In this document: positions 1-9,205 of the stretch, piece after piece
Layout: each line of letters starts with the position of its first letter
How positions within the stretch are numbered: the stretch's first letter is position 1
Source: Algoriphagus sp.
GTDB lineage: Bacteria > Bacteroidota > Bacteroidia > Cytophagales > Cyclobacteriaceae
Length of the DNA stretch: 64,000 nt
Reading direction: 5' to 3'
Assembly: GCA_029945945.1 (NCBI GenBank)
Contig: JAQSDM010000005.1
Span: forward strand, 1,016,703-1,080,702
Notes under the pieces: generated by a model
Database searches by the model: none
The model's input: only the letters and a program-made list of their open reading frames with translations
What the model was told of the DNA's origin: nothing
Program-made: the position numbers and the translations under genes

Positions 1-735
1 TCGGCAAAATTGGCGCGGGAAGTGGCAGAGGAATTCACTGCAAAAGATCCATCCAAACCAAGATTTGTAGCCGGAGCAATCGGTCCTACAAACAAAACGG
101 CTTCCTTATCCCCGGATGTCAATGATCCCGGCTATCGGGCGATTACTTTTGATCAACTCGCAGAGGCGTATTCAGAACAAGTAAGAGGCTTGCTCGATGG
201 TGGTTCAGACATCATTCTGGTTGAAACAATTTTTGATACACTGAATGCGAAAGCAGCGCTTTATGCAATTCAGGATGTGTATGAGCAGCGAGGAATTCCC
301 CTGGACCCCAAAGAAGGAGGGATCCCAATCATGATTTCAGGTACAATTACGGACGCGTCAGGCCGAACACTTTCCGGTCAGACTACTGAAGCTTTCCTGA
401 TTTCAATTTCACATGTTCCATTGCTTTCTGTTGGACTGAATTGTGCCCTTGGAGCCAAAGAGTTGAGACCTTATCTGAAAGTTTTGGCGCAAAAAGCACC
501 ATTCTACGTAAGTGCCTACCCAAATGCAGGTTTGCCAAATGAGTTTGGTCAATATGATCAAGGAGCAAATGAAATGGCTGATCAGGTCAGAGATTTTCTG
601 AAAGAAGGAATGTTAAACATCCTTGGAGGTTGCTGTGGCACTACGCCCGACCACATTCGTGCATTGGCACATATGGCGGAAAATTTCCAGCCAAGAAAAT
701 TACAGGAAGAAATTAAAGAAGAAGCACTGGACTGA
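1..735 (+). CDS. metH: Methionine synthase, homocysteine-binding half (5' partial)
   Basis: This is the C-terminal two thirds of a homocysteine S-methyltransferase domain; the reading frame is open from base 1, so the true start lies outside the window. It would bind homocysteine through zinc and accept the methyl group from methylcobalamin. The zinc ligands of the family are visible: a Cys in [15 protein letters not shown] and the Cys pair in [15 protein letters not shown] near the end. The frame stops with TGA at 733-735, where E. coli MetH would continue into its folate domain; the folate, B12 and activation domains follow in a separate gene 4 bp later. A two-gene MetH is, from memory, common in Bacteroidota, so I read this as a natural split and not a broken gene. 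Confidence 0.93.
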   Translation, partial: SAKLAREVAEEFTAKDPSKPRFVAGAIGPTNKTASLSPDVNDPGYRAITFDQLAEAYSEQVRGLLDGGSDIILVETIFDTLNAKAALYAIQDVYEQRGIPLDPKEGGIPIMISGTITDASGRTLSGQTTEAFLISISHVPLLSVGLNCALGAKELRPYLKVLAQKAPFYVSAYPNAGLPNEFGQYDQGANEMADQVRDFLKEGMLNILGGCCGTTPDHIRALAHMAENFQPRKLQEEIKEEALD

Positions 736-739
736 GGAG

Positions 740-3430
740 ATGGAAAACTATATGAAACTATCGGGTCTGGAACCTTTGATTCTGACACCCGAAATCAATT
801 TTGTCAACATAGGTGAGCGAACCAATATCACCGGATCAAAGAAATTTGCCCGTCTGATTCTGAACGGAAACTATGACGAGGCGCTCGAAGTAGCACTTGA
901 CCAGGTTCGCGGAGGCGCGCAAGTACTTGATGTCTGCATGGACGAAGGCATGCTCGACGGAGAAGCGGCTATGGTCAAGTTTCTTAATTTGATTGCCTCA
1001 GAACCGGAAATAAGCCGAATTCCGATCATGATTGATAGCTCCAAATGGAGCATTATCGTTGCCGGACTGAAATGTGTCCAGGGCAAAGGAATCGTGAATT
1101 CTATTTCCATGAAAAATGGGGAAGAGGAATTTATCAACCAAGCCAAAACGATTAAGAAGTTTGGTGCAGCGGTTGTCGTGATGGCTTTTGATGAGAAAGG
1201 TCAGGCGGATTCCTACGAAAGGAGAATCGAAATCTGCGAGAGAAGCTATAGAATCCTGGTGGATCGTGTGAAGTTTAATCCGCAGGATATCATTTTTGAT
1301 CCGAATATTTTCCCGGTCGCAACCGGAATGGATGAGCATAGACGGAATGCCCTGGATTTCTTTTTGGCCACCAAATGGATCAAAGAAAATCTACCCGGAG
1401 CCAAAGTCAGTGGCGGAGTGAGCAATGTAAGTTTCTCCTTCCGAGGCAATGACCCTGTAAGAGAAGCCATGCATGCAGCTTTCCTTTACCATGCAATCCA
1501 TCATGGAATGACCATGGGAATAGTGAATCCTACCATGCTGGAGGTCTATGCCGATATTCCGAAAGACTTACTTGATCGGGTGGAAGATGTTCTTTTTGAC
1601 CGGAGGGAAGATGCTACGGAAAGATTGTTGGAATTTGCCGAGACGGTAAAAGCCTCAGGTAAGAAAGAAGTAGCCAATGAAGTCTGGAGAACTGACCCTG
1701 TTGGAAAAAGAATCGAGCATGCGCTGGTCAAAGGTATTTTGGATTATATAGTTGAGGATACCGAAGCCGCGAGATTAGAGTTAGTTAATCCCCTGAAAGT
1801 CATCGAAGGTCCACTGATGGACGGGATGAACGTGGTGGGAGATCTCTTTGGCGAAGGTAAAATGTTCCTTCCTCAGGTGGTGAAATCCGCCCGCGTAATG
1901 AAAAGAGCGGTTGCGTATCTGGAGCCTTTCATGCCATTGCCGGAAGAGGGACAGGAGGCTTCCTCACTGAAGAAAATCTTGTTGGCGACCGTTAAAGGCG
2001 ATGTTCACGACATTGGAAAAAATATCGTAGGAGTGGTTTTAGCATGCAACAGCTACCAAATCATCGATCTTGGTGTGATGGTGGATGCACAGAAAATCAT
2101 TGACGAAGCCATCAAAAATAAAGTCGATATCATCGGATTGAGCGGGTTAATTACTCCATCTCTGGATGAGATGGTCAATGTGGCTTCTGAGATGGAGCGT
2201 CAGGGACTGAAGATTCCATTGCTGATTGGTGGCGCGACTACGTCGAGAATCCATACCGCAGTCAAGGTTGACCCGGTTTATTCTGGGATAGTCATTCATG
2301 TTACGGATGCAAGTAAATCTGTTCCAATTGCCGGAGAATGTATTTCTGAAGAAACGAAAGAGGAATACCGTCTGAAAATAAAGGAAACGTATCGCCTTCT
2401 CCGAATCGAGCACGAATCCAAGCAATCCCTCAAGCAACTCGTGACTTACGAGGAAGCCAAAGCAAATCCGGTTGTAATAGACTGGGCTGCTTTCCCTCCC
2501 GTAAAACCCGCAAAACTTGGGAATACGGTTTTGAAGAATCTGGATTTGGAAGTTCTGAGAAAATACATTGACTGGACGCCCTTCTTCAGCACCTGGATGC
2601 TGAGTGGAAAATATCCTAAAATCCTCGAAGATCCGATAGTGGGCGAGGAAGCCAAAAAGCTGTTTAAAGATGCCAATGAAATGTTGGATCGTTTGATCGC
2701 AGGAAAATGGCTTAGCGCAAATGCTGTTTTTGGACTTTATCCGGTCCAAAGATCAGGCGATGATGCATTGGTTTTTGATTCAAATGGAAAGGAAATCGCC
2801 AAATTTCACTTTGTGAGACAGCAAGGCAAAAAAGGAAAAGGTGTTCCAAATCGCTCATTGGCTGATTATTTACATCCGGATCAAACCGATTACATGGGTT
2901 GCTTCGCTGTGACTGCCGGAACGGGTATGGAGGCTAAACTGGCTGAATTCCAAAAGGATGGGGATGACTACAATGATATTATGCTGAAAGCTTTGGCAGA
3001 TCGATTGGCTGAGGCCGGAGCGGAATATTTGCACCAACAAGTAAGAACCAATTTTTGGGGTTACTCAAAAGGGGAATCAATGGATAATGATTCCCTGATC
3101 AGGGAAGAATATCCGGGCATCAGACCTGCACCGGGATATCCTGCATGCCCTGAGCACTCAGAAAAAGAAACCATTGCCAGCTTGCTCGACATGGAGAATG
3201 AGATCGGAATCTCCTTGACTTCAAGCTTTGCAATGTATCCGACTTCATCCGTTTCCGGATTTTATTTTGGAAATCCTGAAAGTAAATACTTTGGTCTGGG
3301 CAAAATCGGCGAGGATCAAGTCGCTAGTTATGCTGCAAGAAAAGGTGTTTCTCTCAAAGATGCGGAGCGTTTACTTTCTCCAAATCTTGCTTATCAACCT
3401 AATTTATCTCTTGCAATTCCAATTTCATGA
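740..3430 (+). CDS. metH: Methionine synthase, folate/B12/activation half
   Basis: Cobalamin-dependent methionine synthase lacking the homocysteine domain, 896 residues. Domains in order: methyltetrahydrofolate-binding domain (from [16 protein letters not shown] near residue 20), cap domain, B12-binding domain with [11 protein letters not shown] near residue 421 whose His coordinates cobalt, and the AdoMet-binding reactivation domain with [12 protein letters not shown] near residue 794. I chose ATG at 740 because it follows a GAGGAG-like ribosome site overlapping the upstream stop and because homology begins directly afterwards; a longer open frame back to 623 overlaps the upstream coding sequence and has no family similarity there. 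Together with the upstream gene it makes a full MetH. It overlaps metF by 4 bp (ATGA), so translation is probably coupled. Confidence 0.96.
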   Translation: MENYMKLSGLEPLILTPEINFVNIGERTNITGSKKFARLILNGNYDEALEVALDQVRGGAQVLDVCMDEGMLDGEAAMVKFLNLIASEPEISRIPIMIDSSKWSIIVAGLKCVQGKGIVNSISMKNGEEEFINQAKTIKKFGAAVVVMAFDEKGQADSYERRIEICERSYRILVDRVKFNPQDIIFDPNIFPVATGMDEHRRNALDFFLATKWIKENLPGAKVSGGVSNVSFSFRGNDPVREAMHAAFLYHAIHHGMTMGIVNPTMLEVYADIPKDLLDRVEDVLFDRREDATERLLEFAETVKASGKKEVANEVWRTDPVGKRIEHALVKGILDYIVEDTEAARLELVNPLKVIEGPLMDGMNVVGDLFGEGKMFLPQVVKSARVMKRAVAYLEPFMPLPEEGQEASSLKKILLATVKGDVHDIGKNIVGVVLACNSYQIIDLGVMVDAQKIIDEAIKNKVDIIGLSGLITPSLDEMVNVASEMERQGLKIPLLIGGATTSRIHTAVKVDPVYSGIVIHVTDASKSVPIAGECISEETKEEYRLKIKETYRLLRIEHESKQSLKQLVTYEEAKANPVVIDWAAFPPVKPAKLGNTVLKNLDLEVLRKYIDWTPFFSTWMLSGKYPKILEDPIVGEEAKKLFKDANEMLDRLIAGKWLSANAVFGLYPVQRSGDDALVFDSNGKEIAKFHFVRQQGKKGKGVPNRSLADYLHPDQTDYMGCFAVTAGTGMEAKLAEFQKDGDDYNDIMLKALADRLAEAGAEYLHQQVRTNFWGYSKGESMDNDSLIREEYPGIRPAPGYPACPEHSEKETIASLLDMENEIGISLTSSFAMYPTSSVSGFYFGNPESKYFGLGKIGEDQVASYAARKGVSLKDAERLLSPNLAYQPNLSLAIPIS

Positions 3431-4380
3431 AAATAACTGAACACCTGGAAAACGCGAAATCAACGCTTTTTTCATTCGAAATATTACCTCCTCTGAAAGG
3501 TCAAAGTCTGAAAGAATTACTGGAAGGAATTTCGCCTTTGATGGAGTTTAACCCGCCTTTTGTAGATGTGACGTATCATCGGGAGGAGTTTATTTACAAG
3601 AAACATCCAAACGGCCTTTTGGAGAAAGTGAGTACCAAAAAGCGCCCAGGAACAGTTGGGATTTGCGCTGCAATCATGAACAAATTTCATATAGATGCAG
3701 TGCCTCATTTGCTTTGTGGAGGTTTTAGTAAAGAGGAAACAGAGAATGCGCTGATTGATCTCAATTTCATCGGGGTGGAAAATGTCCTTGCATTACGTGG
3801 AGATGCGCCAAAATCAGAAGGGAAGTTTGTGCCCGAAACGAATGGTCACAGTTATGCAAGTGAATTGGTGGAGCAAATAATCCGAATGAATCACGGACGC
3901 TACCTGCATGATGAAACAGAAACTGGCTTTCAGACTGATTTTTGTATCGGAGTTGCCGGCTATCCTGAGAAGCATTTTGAGGCGCCAAGTATGAAGTTTG
4001 ACCTTAAATACCTGAAGGAAAAAGTTGATAATGGTGCGGAATACATCGTGACTCAGATGTTTTTTGATAATCAGAAGTATTTCGAATACGTTGACAAAGT
4101 GAGGGAAGCCGGGATCACAGTCCCGATTATTCCGGGGATCAAGCCAATCACGACTTTGGGTCAGATTACCATGCTTCCGCGGACATTCTTTCTGGATCTT
4201 CCTGATGCGCTCATGGACGAACTTGAAAAATGTAAGACTAATGCTGAAGTGAAAGAAGTCGGTATCGAATGGGCGATCCAACAGTGTAAGGAATTGGTGG
4301 GTGCCAATGTACCGTCCTTGCATTTCTATACGATGAGCAAGGCTGACACTACTTATAAGATTGCCAAAGAGGTTTTCTAG
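3427..4380 (+). CDS. metF: Methylenetetrahydrofolate reductase
   Basis: Flavin-dependent reductase, 317 residues, that makes 5-methyl-THF, the methyl donor for the MetH encoded just upstream. It has the expected TIM-barrel family length and recognisable blocks: FSFEILPP at the N terminus, [10 protein letters not shown] in the middle, [16 protein letters not shown] and PIIPGIKPI further on. Start is the ATG overlapping the metH stop by 4 bp. Order metH(N)-metH(C)-metF keeps methyl-THF supply and use in one transcript, which ends at the strong hairpin around 4444-4473. I saw no riboswitch inside the operon; the promoter region is outside the window. Confidence 0.97.
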   Translation: MKITEHLENAKSTLFSFEILPPLKGQSLKELLEGISPLMEFNPPFVDVTYHREEFIYKKHPNGLLEKVSTKKRPGTVGICAAIMNKFHIDAVPHLLCGGFSKEETENALIDLNFIGVENVLALRGDAPKSEGKFVPETNGHSYASELVEQIIRMNHGRYLHDETETGFQTDFCIGVAGYPEKHFEAPSMKFDLKYLKEKVDNGAEYIVTQMFFDNQKYFEYVDKVREAGITVPIIPGIKPITTLGQITMLPRTFFLDLPDALMDELEKCKTNAEVKEVGIEWAIQQCKELVGANVPSLHFYTMSKADTTYKIAKEVF

Positions 4381-4443
4381 GAGACAAATCCCTAAAGACC
4401 TGAGACTAGATTATAAGATTCCTTTTAAGATTGTTACCAACAA

Positions 4444-4473
4444 AAAGAGTCCCTCAATCTTGAGGGACTCTTT
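4444..4473. terminator. Bidirectional rho-independent terminator
   Basis: A perfect 14-bp stem (4444-4457 with 4460-4473) and a minimal 2-nt apparent loop, flanked by A-rich sequence on the left and T-rich on the right. It sits between the convergent metF and the lipoprotein gene and can serve both. Confidence 0.85.
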
Positions 4474-4497
4474 ATTGTAAAAAAGAAAAAGTGGCTT

Positions 4498-5019
4498 TTA
4501 GATTTTCTCTAAATCAATTTTAATCTTGGTGTAATTGTCTTTGGTGTCATTACCTAACTTATCCATGTTAGCCTCTAACCAATTCATGCTTTCCATAGAA
4601 GCTTTTTCAATGTCACTAGAAGCATTTTTGACACCCTTGCTAAGGTTTTCTGCTTTCATTTTACTCCAATTTTCAACATTTTTCATGTGCATGGCAGTAG
4701 TTTCTTCAAAGTTTTCCTGCTCTCTTTTTCCGTTAGAAACGATTGTTTCATAACGATCTCCTATTAAAACAAGACCATCTTCCTGGTATTTCAAATCTTT
4801 GTAAACTTCGTCAGCTCTGGAGTCAAGTTCGTTGAATCTTGTATTAATCTGACTCCAGTCATGAACAGGAGTGGTTTTAACTGCCATGTCTACACTGTCT
4901 ACAAAGTCTTCAAGATTGGAAGTGGCAAGTACCCGATCTGTTTCCTGATACTTGTTTGTTTCGCAAGAGAATAAAGCTAAAACAGATGCACCGACTAGTA
5001 ATGTGGCTTTTGATTTCAT
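4498..5019 (-). CDS. Small helical lipoprotein of unknown function
   Basis: Protein of 173 residues with a lipoprotein signal (hydrophobic stretch ending in LALFSC, Cys at about residue 19), so it is probably anchored in a membrane facing the periplasm. The mature part is charged and looks almost entirely helical, with recurring Asn/Glu/Lys-rich segments and no catalytic motif. I do not recognise a function; it may belong to one of the DUF families of short Bacteroidota lipoproteins. It is monocistronic: the convergent metF terminator lies downstream and a 445-bp non-coding region upstream. Confidence 0.8.
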   Translation of the reverse strand: MKSKATLLVGASVLALFSCETNKYQETDRVLATSNLEDFVDSVDMAVKTTPVHDWSQINTRFNELDSRADEVYKDLKYQEDGLVLIGDRYETIVSNGKREQENFEETTAMHMKNVENWSKMKAENLSKGVKNASSDIEKASMESMNWLEANMDKLGNDTKDNYTKIKIDLEKI

Positions 5020-5464
5020 TTGGTTGGATTTTTATATGATAAAATTTAATTCTGATGGCACTCCTTCTATAAATACAATCCTTCTACCAAATTGATATTT
5101 TTTAACAGTCTTATTTGAAACCTGTTTTTAAATCGTTTTGAATAGGTTTTCTCTTAATCCACTCATTCCGGAAAGATCAAAAAGTATTTAAAATGACACA
5201 TTTTAAGTACTTAATTGCCCAAATTTTCCTGAATCGAGAGATTTTGAAAGATGATTTTCTTGAATTTGGTAATCGACTTTCTATTCTAAGAGTATTTATC
5301 AGAGCTGATTTTCAGCAATTGAACTTAGAAAAATCAATCCTTCTGATTTTCAAACAGCCGATATCTCTTTAAAATAAAACAGGTTATTAATCCCGTTCAC
5401 CCTGATTTTTTACTTTCAACCATATTTTAGCATCTCCGTCATTTGATCTTTGGTATCTTGAGAC
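5020..5464. other. Intergenic region, 445 bp
   Basis: AT-rich non-coding DNA between two divergent genes. It must hold the promoters of the lipoprotein (minus) and the HMG-CoA lyase-like gene (plus), but I could not place a convincing TTG / TAnnTTTG pair. No repeat, RNA gene or credible short gene seen. Confidence 0.6.
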
Positions 5465-6316
5465 ATGATTAAATTGGTCGAATGTCCGCGGGATGCAATG
5501 CAGGGAATCCCGGAATTTATCGATACAGCGATCAAAGCTGCCTACATCAACCAATTGCTGGAAGTCGGTTTTGATACGATTGATTTTGGAAGTTTTGTGA
5601 GTCCAAAAGCGATTCCACAAATGCGGGATACCGCTGAAGTGTTGAGTTTGCTGGATTTGCATCAGTCAAAAAGCAAGCTTTTGGCAATTGTGGCGAATGT
5701 GCGAGGAGCGGAGGAAGCGCTGCATTTTGAAGAAATTGATTTCCTTGGCTTTCCGCTTTCTGTCTCCGAAACTTTTCAAAAGCGAAATACGAATGCTTCT
5801 ATTTCTGAAGCTTTGCAAACAGTTGCGACCATTCAAAACCTTTGCGAAGCCAACCGGAAAAAGCAAGTTGTCTACCTGAGTATGGGTTTCGGAAATCCGT
5901 ACGGTGATCCCTATTCCCCTGAGATAATCGCTGAGTTTGTGGAGAAATTGGCTTTGTTGGGAATTGAAACGATCTCGCTTTCTGATACGATAGGAGTAGC
6001 TGACACCAATCTGATTTCAACCCTTTTTGAAATTCAGATCCAGGCATTTCCACAGATTGAGTTTGGTGCTCATCTTCACAGCAGACTGGACGGGATTGAA
6101 GAGAAAGTTCTGGCTGGGCTAAAGGGAGGTTGCCGAAGATTTGATGGAGCTTTGAAAGGCTTTGGAGGTTGCCCGATGGCGGAGGACAAACTTGTCGGAA
6201 ACATGGCAACAGAGGTGATGATCGCCACTCTAGAAAAGTCCGGTTACGACCTCAAACTCAATAAAACAGAGTTTTTGGAAGCGATGAAACTGGCCAATTT
6301 TGTTTTTAATCCCTAA
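5465..6316 (+). CDS. Hydroxymethylglutaryl-CoA lyase family protein
   Basis: Protein of 283 residues of the HMGL-like TIM-barrel family, expected to cleave HMG-CoA to acetyl-CoA and acetoacetate in leucine or ketone-body breakdown. Visible signature: GFGGCPMAEDKLVGNMATE near the C terminus, matching the GxGGCP catalytic-Cys loop and the following NxATE metal-site region. The N terminus reads ECPRDAMQGIPEFI, a variant of the usual EVGxRDGxQ substrate-binding motif; the Arg-Asp pair is kept. HAHLHSR-type metal ligands appear as GAHLHSRLDGIEE. The PepSY gene starts 5 bp after its stop, so the two may share a transcript without an obvious functional link. Confidence 0.9.
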   Translation: MIKLVECPRDAMQGIPEFIDTAIKAAYINQLLEVGFDTIDFGSFVSPKAIPQMRDTAEVLSLLDLHQSKSKLLAIVANVRGAEEALHFEEIDFLGFPLSVSETFQKRNTNASISEALQTVATIQNLCEANRKKQVVYLSMGFGNPYGDPYSPEIIAEFVEKLALLGIETISLSDTIGVADTNLISTLFEIQIQAFPQIEFGAHLHSRLDGIEEKVLAGLKGGCRRFDGALKGFGGCPMAEDKLVGNMATEVMIATLEKSGYDLKLNKTEFLEAMKLANFVFNP

Positions 6317-6321
6317 TCGGA

Positions 6322-6876
6322 ATGTCTGATAATAGAATTCAGAGTAAAGTTAAATCATTGAGATGGCTTCGTTATTTCCATCATTGGCTGGGAATTCCAT
6401 TGGTAATATTTTTTCTGATTATCGGGATTACTTCTATTCTTCTGGCTTGGAAAAAGAAAGCTGAGTTGCTGCCTGCAACATTAGAAACAAAGGTTGAAAA
6501 TGCTCAGGATTGGATTTCTCCTGCGGAAATGGTAGCGATCGCCCAACTGAAAATGGACAGTCTTGAGATGTCAACAGAGGTAGATCGAATCGATATCAGA
6601 CCAGACAAAGGAGTCGCAAAAGTGACTTTCAAAACTCATTTCACAGAAGTACAATTGGATGGCTTTTCGGGTGAAGTTTTGTCTATTGGAACCAGACATT
6701 CGGACTGGATTGAAAAAGTGCACGACGGAAGCATAGTAGATTTTTACTTCGGCGGAGACGAAGCTACCAAGTTGGTTTATTCCACGCTGACTGCTTTGGG
6801 ATTGATTTTCATGAGTGTGAGTGGATTTTATCTTTGGTATTTTCCGAAGGTGATTCGAAAGTTAAAAGGGAAGTAA
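6322..6876 (+). CDS. PepSY-associated transmembrane protein
   Basis: Membrane protein of 184 residues with a transmembrane helix near residues 18-42 (preceded by the family's RYFHHWLG motif) and a second near residues 152-172, ending FYLWYFPKVIRK. Between them lies a periplasmic PepSY-like segment with paired beta strands. This is the architecture of the PepSY-TM family, often linked to iron uptake or heme/ferric reduction in Bacteroidota; no iron gene is adjacent here, so the substrate is unknown. It starts 5 bp after the HMG-CoA lyase-like gene and converges on dprA. Confidence 0.82.
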   Translation: MSDNRIQSKVKSLRWLRYFHHWLGIPLVIFFLIIGITSILLAWKKKAELLPATLETKVENAQDWISPAEMVAIAQLKMDSLEMSTEVDRIDIRPDKGVAKVTFKTHFTEVQLDGFSGEVLSIGTRHSDWIEKVHDGSIVDFYFGGDEATKLVYSTLTALGLIFMSVSGFYLWYFPKVIRKLKGK

Positions 6877-6884
6877 CCTTGCCT

Positions 6885-8003
6885 CTACACCATCAATTTA
6901 TACTTCTTCCCAGGAAGTGATTTTACAATTCCCTCGAATTCCAACGCGAGAAGTTTGGAGGAAAGCATACCCAAGGGAATCTCAGATTGATAGCTCATCT
7001 GATCTATTTCTGATTCCCCTTTTTCAAGCAAAAGATTAAGGATTTTGCATTCTTCTTCATCTCGATTGGTCAGATCAAGAGCGGGTTTTTTCTGACTTAC
7101 TTCTCCGGGTTTGCTCCAGAAAAGTGCCTCAGCCACATCTCCCGGGCCGGTGTAAATATTTGCTTTCATCCGCTTGATTAGCAGATTGCATCCTTCACTG
7201 TATGGAGACTGTAAGTTTCCCGGCACAGCAAATACTTCTTTATTGTAGGAAAAGGCAATTTCTGCAGAGATCAGCGCACCACCTTTCACAGCCGCTTCCA
7301 CTACGATCAGGGCATCAGAAAGTCCTGCGATAATTCGGTTTCTGGCTGGAAAATTCCCCGGAGTCATTTTGCTTCCCGGAGGATATTCTGAGATCAAAGC
7401 TCCTGTTTCCTCGATTTGCAGGGCTGTTTTTTTGTGAGTTGCCGGATAGATCTGATCAATGGGAGAACCCATAACCGCGACGGTTGGAAGTCCGGCCTGA
7501 AGGGCCATTCTATGCGCTTCGATGTCTATTCCATAGGCCAATCCTGAGATGATTGCCGGTTGGTAAATTGTCAGATCCTCGATGATTTTGCGGGTGGCAG
7601 CTTTTCCGTAGGTCGTTGCACTTCTGGTACCAACGATTCCAACTGTCCGCTCAAAATTCAAATCAGATTTTCCCTGAGCAAATAGAACGACTGGTGAATC
7701 ATCCAGGGTTTTGAGTCTTTGTGGAAATTCAGGATTTAAGTAGGTGAGTATTTGAAATCCTTTTTTATAAGCCTGATTGATTAAATCATCTGCTTGGCGG
7801 AGTAGCTGAGATTCTTGTTTCTGGATTTCCAGAAGTTTGTCACCCACACGCGGGATTTTGGAAGCTTTCCCTTTGTTTAGTTGAAAAAATCGCTGGGGAG
7901 AGCCTGAATAGGCAAGTATGGCTTTAAAAATTCCCGGTCCGACTTTTGGCGCGAGCGATAGAGCTAAAAAATATCTTAGTTCCTCATGAGTTGGATCGTG
8001 CAT
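6885..8003 (-). CDS. dprA: DNA-processing protein DprA
   Basis: DprA/Smf family, 372 residues: binds incoming single-stranded DNA and loads RecA during natural transformation. N-terminal HhH/SAM-like region, then the Rossmann-like core with GIVGTRSATTYG, IISGLAYGIDIEAH, GALISEYPPG and FPARNRIIAGLSDALIVVEA, then PGNLQSPYSEGCNLLI, and a C-terminal winged-helix (DprA-WH) region. Full length for the family. Its start overlaps the end of the MerR gene by 20 bp, so the two are co-transcribed. Competence genes were not seen elsewhere in the window. Confidence 0.95.
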   Translation of the reverse strand: MHDPTHEELRYFLALSLAPKVGPGIFKAILAYSGSPQRFFQLNKGKASKIPRVGDKLLEIQKQESQLLRQADDLINQAYKKGFQILTYLNPEFPQRLKTLDDSPVVLFAQGKSDLNFERTVGIVGTRSATTYGKAATRKIIEDLTIYQPAIISGLAYGIDIEAHRMALQAGLPTVAVMGSPIDQIYPATHKKTALQIEETGALISEYPPGSKMTPGNFPARNRIIAGLSDALIVVEAAVKGGALISAEIAFSYNKEVFAVPGNLQSPYSEGCNLLIKRMKANIYTGPGDVAEALFWSKPGEVSQKKPALDLTNRDEEECKILNLLLEKGESEIDQMSYQSEIPLGMLSSKLLALEFEGIVKSLPGKKYKLMV

Positions 8004-8337
8004 TGAATTCGTCCCGGATATTGATTAAAAAGTCTTTTAGTTCCTGGAGTTTCTGAATAGCCGCGACTTTGTCGAATCCCTGTTCTTTTCCCTGCTTGAT
8101 CACATCCTGAGCACCTTGCAGCGTGTAACCCTTTTCCTTGACAAGATGATAGATGTATCGGATTTTCTGAATATCATCCTTGGTGTAGCGGCGATTCCCT
8201 TTTTTGTCTTTTTTGGGATTAATAATGTCAAATTCACCTTCCCAATAGCGGATTAGCGAGGGCGCAACTTTAAACATCGTAGCAACTTCTCCGATGGAAT
8301 GATACTTCTTTTCTATTTCTTTCTCTTTGTATGGCAC
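7984..8337 (-). CDS. MerR-family transcriptional regulator
   Basis: Short MerR-type protein of 117 residues: a winged helix with HSIGEVATMFKVAPSLIRYWE as recognition region, then KGNRRYTKDDIQKIRYIYHLV and a predicted dimerisation helix. There is no C-terminal effector domain and no metal-binding cysteine, so it is the single-domain type common in Bacteroidota. Overlaps dprA by 20 bp and reads in the same direction. Whether it regulates dprA is not shown by the sequence. Confidence 0.9.
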   Translation of the reverse strand: MPYKEKEIEKKYHSIGEVATMFKVAPSLIRYWEGEFDIINPKKDKKGNRRYTKDDIQKIRYIYHLVKEKGYTLQGAQDVIKQGKEQGFDKVAAIQKLQELKDFLINIRDEFNARSNS

Positions 8338-8424
8338 AGCAAAAATGGCTTAAACTCTAATTTAGTAAAATTACCCGCTGAACTTCAAATAAGACTTTGG
8401 GTAATCAGGAAAATAACTGAAAAA

Positions 8425-9129
8425 TCAACGATTTAGTATTTGAAGCATCTTAACAACTGCTAATCCTGCAGTCTCGGTTCTCAATCGACTCTTGCCCAAA
8501 GAGACTGGTTCGAAGCCAGTTGAAAGTGCTTTTTTGATTTCCGAAGGGTCAAAATCTCCTTCAGGACCGATCAGAACGAGATATTTTCCTTTTGCCTTGG
8601 CAATGTCAAATAAATGATGGTCGTGGTGTTCATCCACATAAGCTATGAATTTTTGATATCCTTCAAATTTCTTTGATTCTAAAATGGAATCGAGCTTGCT
8701 TATTGGATTCAGTGTCGGGATCCGGTATTTCAAGCTTTGTTTGCAGGCTGAAATGATTTTCTTTTCAAGTCGATCTGTTTTCAGGAAGCTTCTTTCCGAA
8801 TTCATTGTTTCCAAAAGAGTCAATTCATGGAAACCTATTTCGGTGATTTTTTCGACCATCCATTCCATCCGATCCGGACTTTTGGTAGGGGCAATGGCAA
8901 GATGAATGTAAAATTCTTCCTCAGGGACTTCAACAGTTTTCATCACTTTCAAAGTGGTCTTTGAAGGATTTGCCTCCAGGATTACGCATTCAAAAAGTTT
9001 CCCTTGTCCATTGGTGAGGGAGATCAGATCGCCCTGCTTTTTGCGTAGCACACGAGTGAGATGTTTGGACTCATCCGGATCGAGTGTAATGAGGGGAGGG
9101 GTGATATTTTCCTGGAAGAAAAGTTGCAT
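8425..9129 (-). CDS. rsmE: 16S rRNA (uracil-1498-N3)-methyltransferase
   Basis: RsmE, 234 residues, SPOUT-class AdoMet-dependent enzyme that methylates U1498 in the decoding region of 16S rRNA. N-terminal PUA-like part (MQLFFQENIT, HLTRVLRKKQGD) and C-terminal knotted methyltransferase with LVLIGPEGDFDPSEI and SLGKSRLRTETAGLAVV, the family's cofactor loops. I chose the ATG at 9129, ten codons inside the longest frame, because family homology starts with MQLFF and the extra residues overlap the helicase terminator. Confidence 0.95.
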   Translation of the reverse strand: MQLFFQENITPPLITLDPDESKHLTRVLRKKQGDLISLTNGQGKLFECVILEANPSKTTLKVMKTVEVPEEEFYIHLAIAPTKSPDRMEWMVEKITEIGFHELTLLETMNSERSFLKTDRLEKKIISACKQSLKYRIPTLNPISKLDSILESKKFEGYQKFIAYVDEHHDHHLFDIAKAKGKYLVLIGPEGDFDPSEIKKALSTGFEPVSLGKSRLRTETAGLAVVKMLQILNR

Positions 9130-9152
9130 AGCTAAAATTCTAAGGCACAAAA

Positions 9153-9182
9153 AAAGCACATTTCCCGAAAGAAATGTGCTTT
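9153..9182 (-). terminator. Terminator of the DEAD-box helicase gene
   Basis: Perfect 11-bp stem (9153-9163 with 9172-9182), 8-nt loop, and a T-rich tract following on the minus strand. It lies 23 bp downstream of the helicase stop codon and just upstream of the rsmE start, separating the two units. Confidence 0.85.
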
Positions 9183-9205
9183 AAATAATTTTAACCTAAT
9201 ATGAA

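Noticed and set aside
623..739. Upstream extension of the second metH gene.
   Set aside because: It overlaps the end of the homocysteine domain in another frame and shows no family similarity; ATG 740 is better placed.
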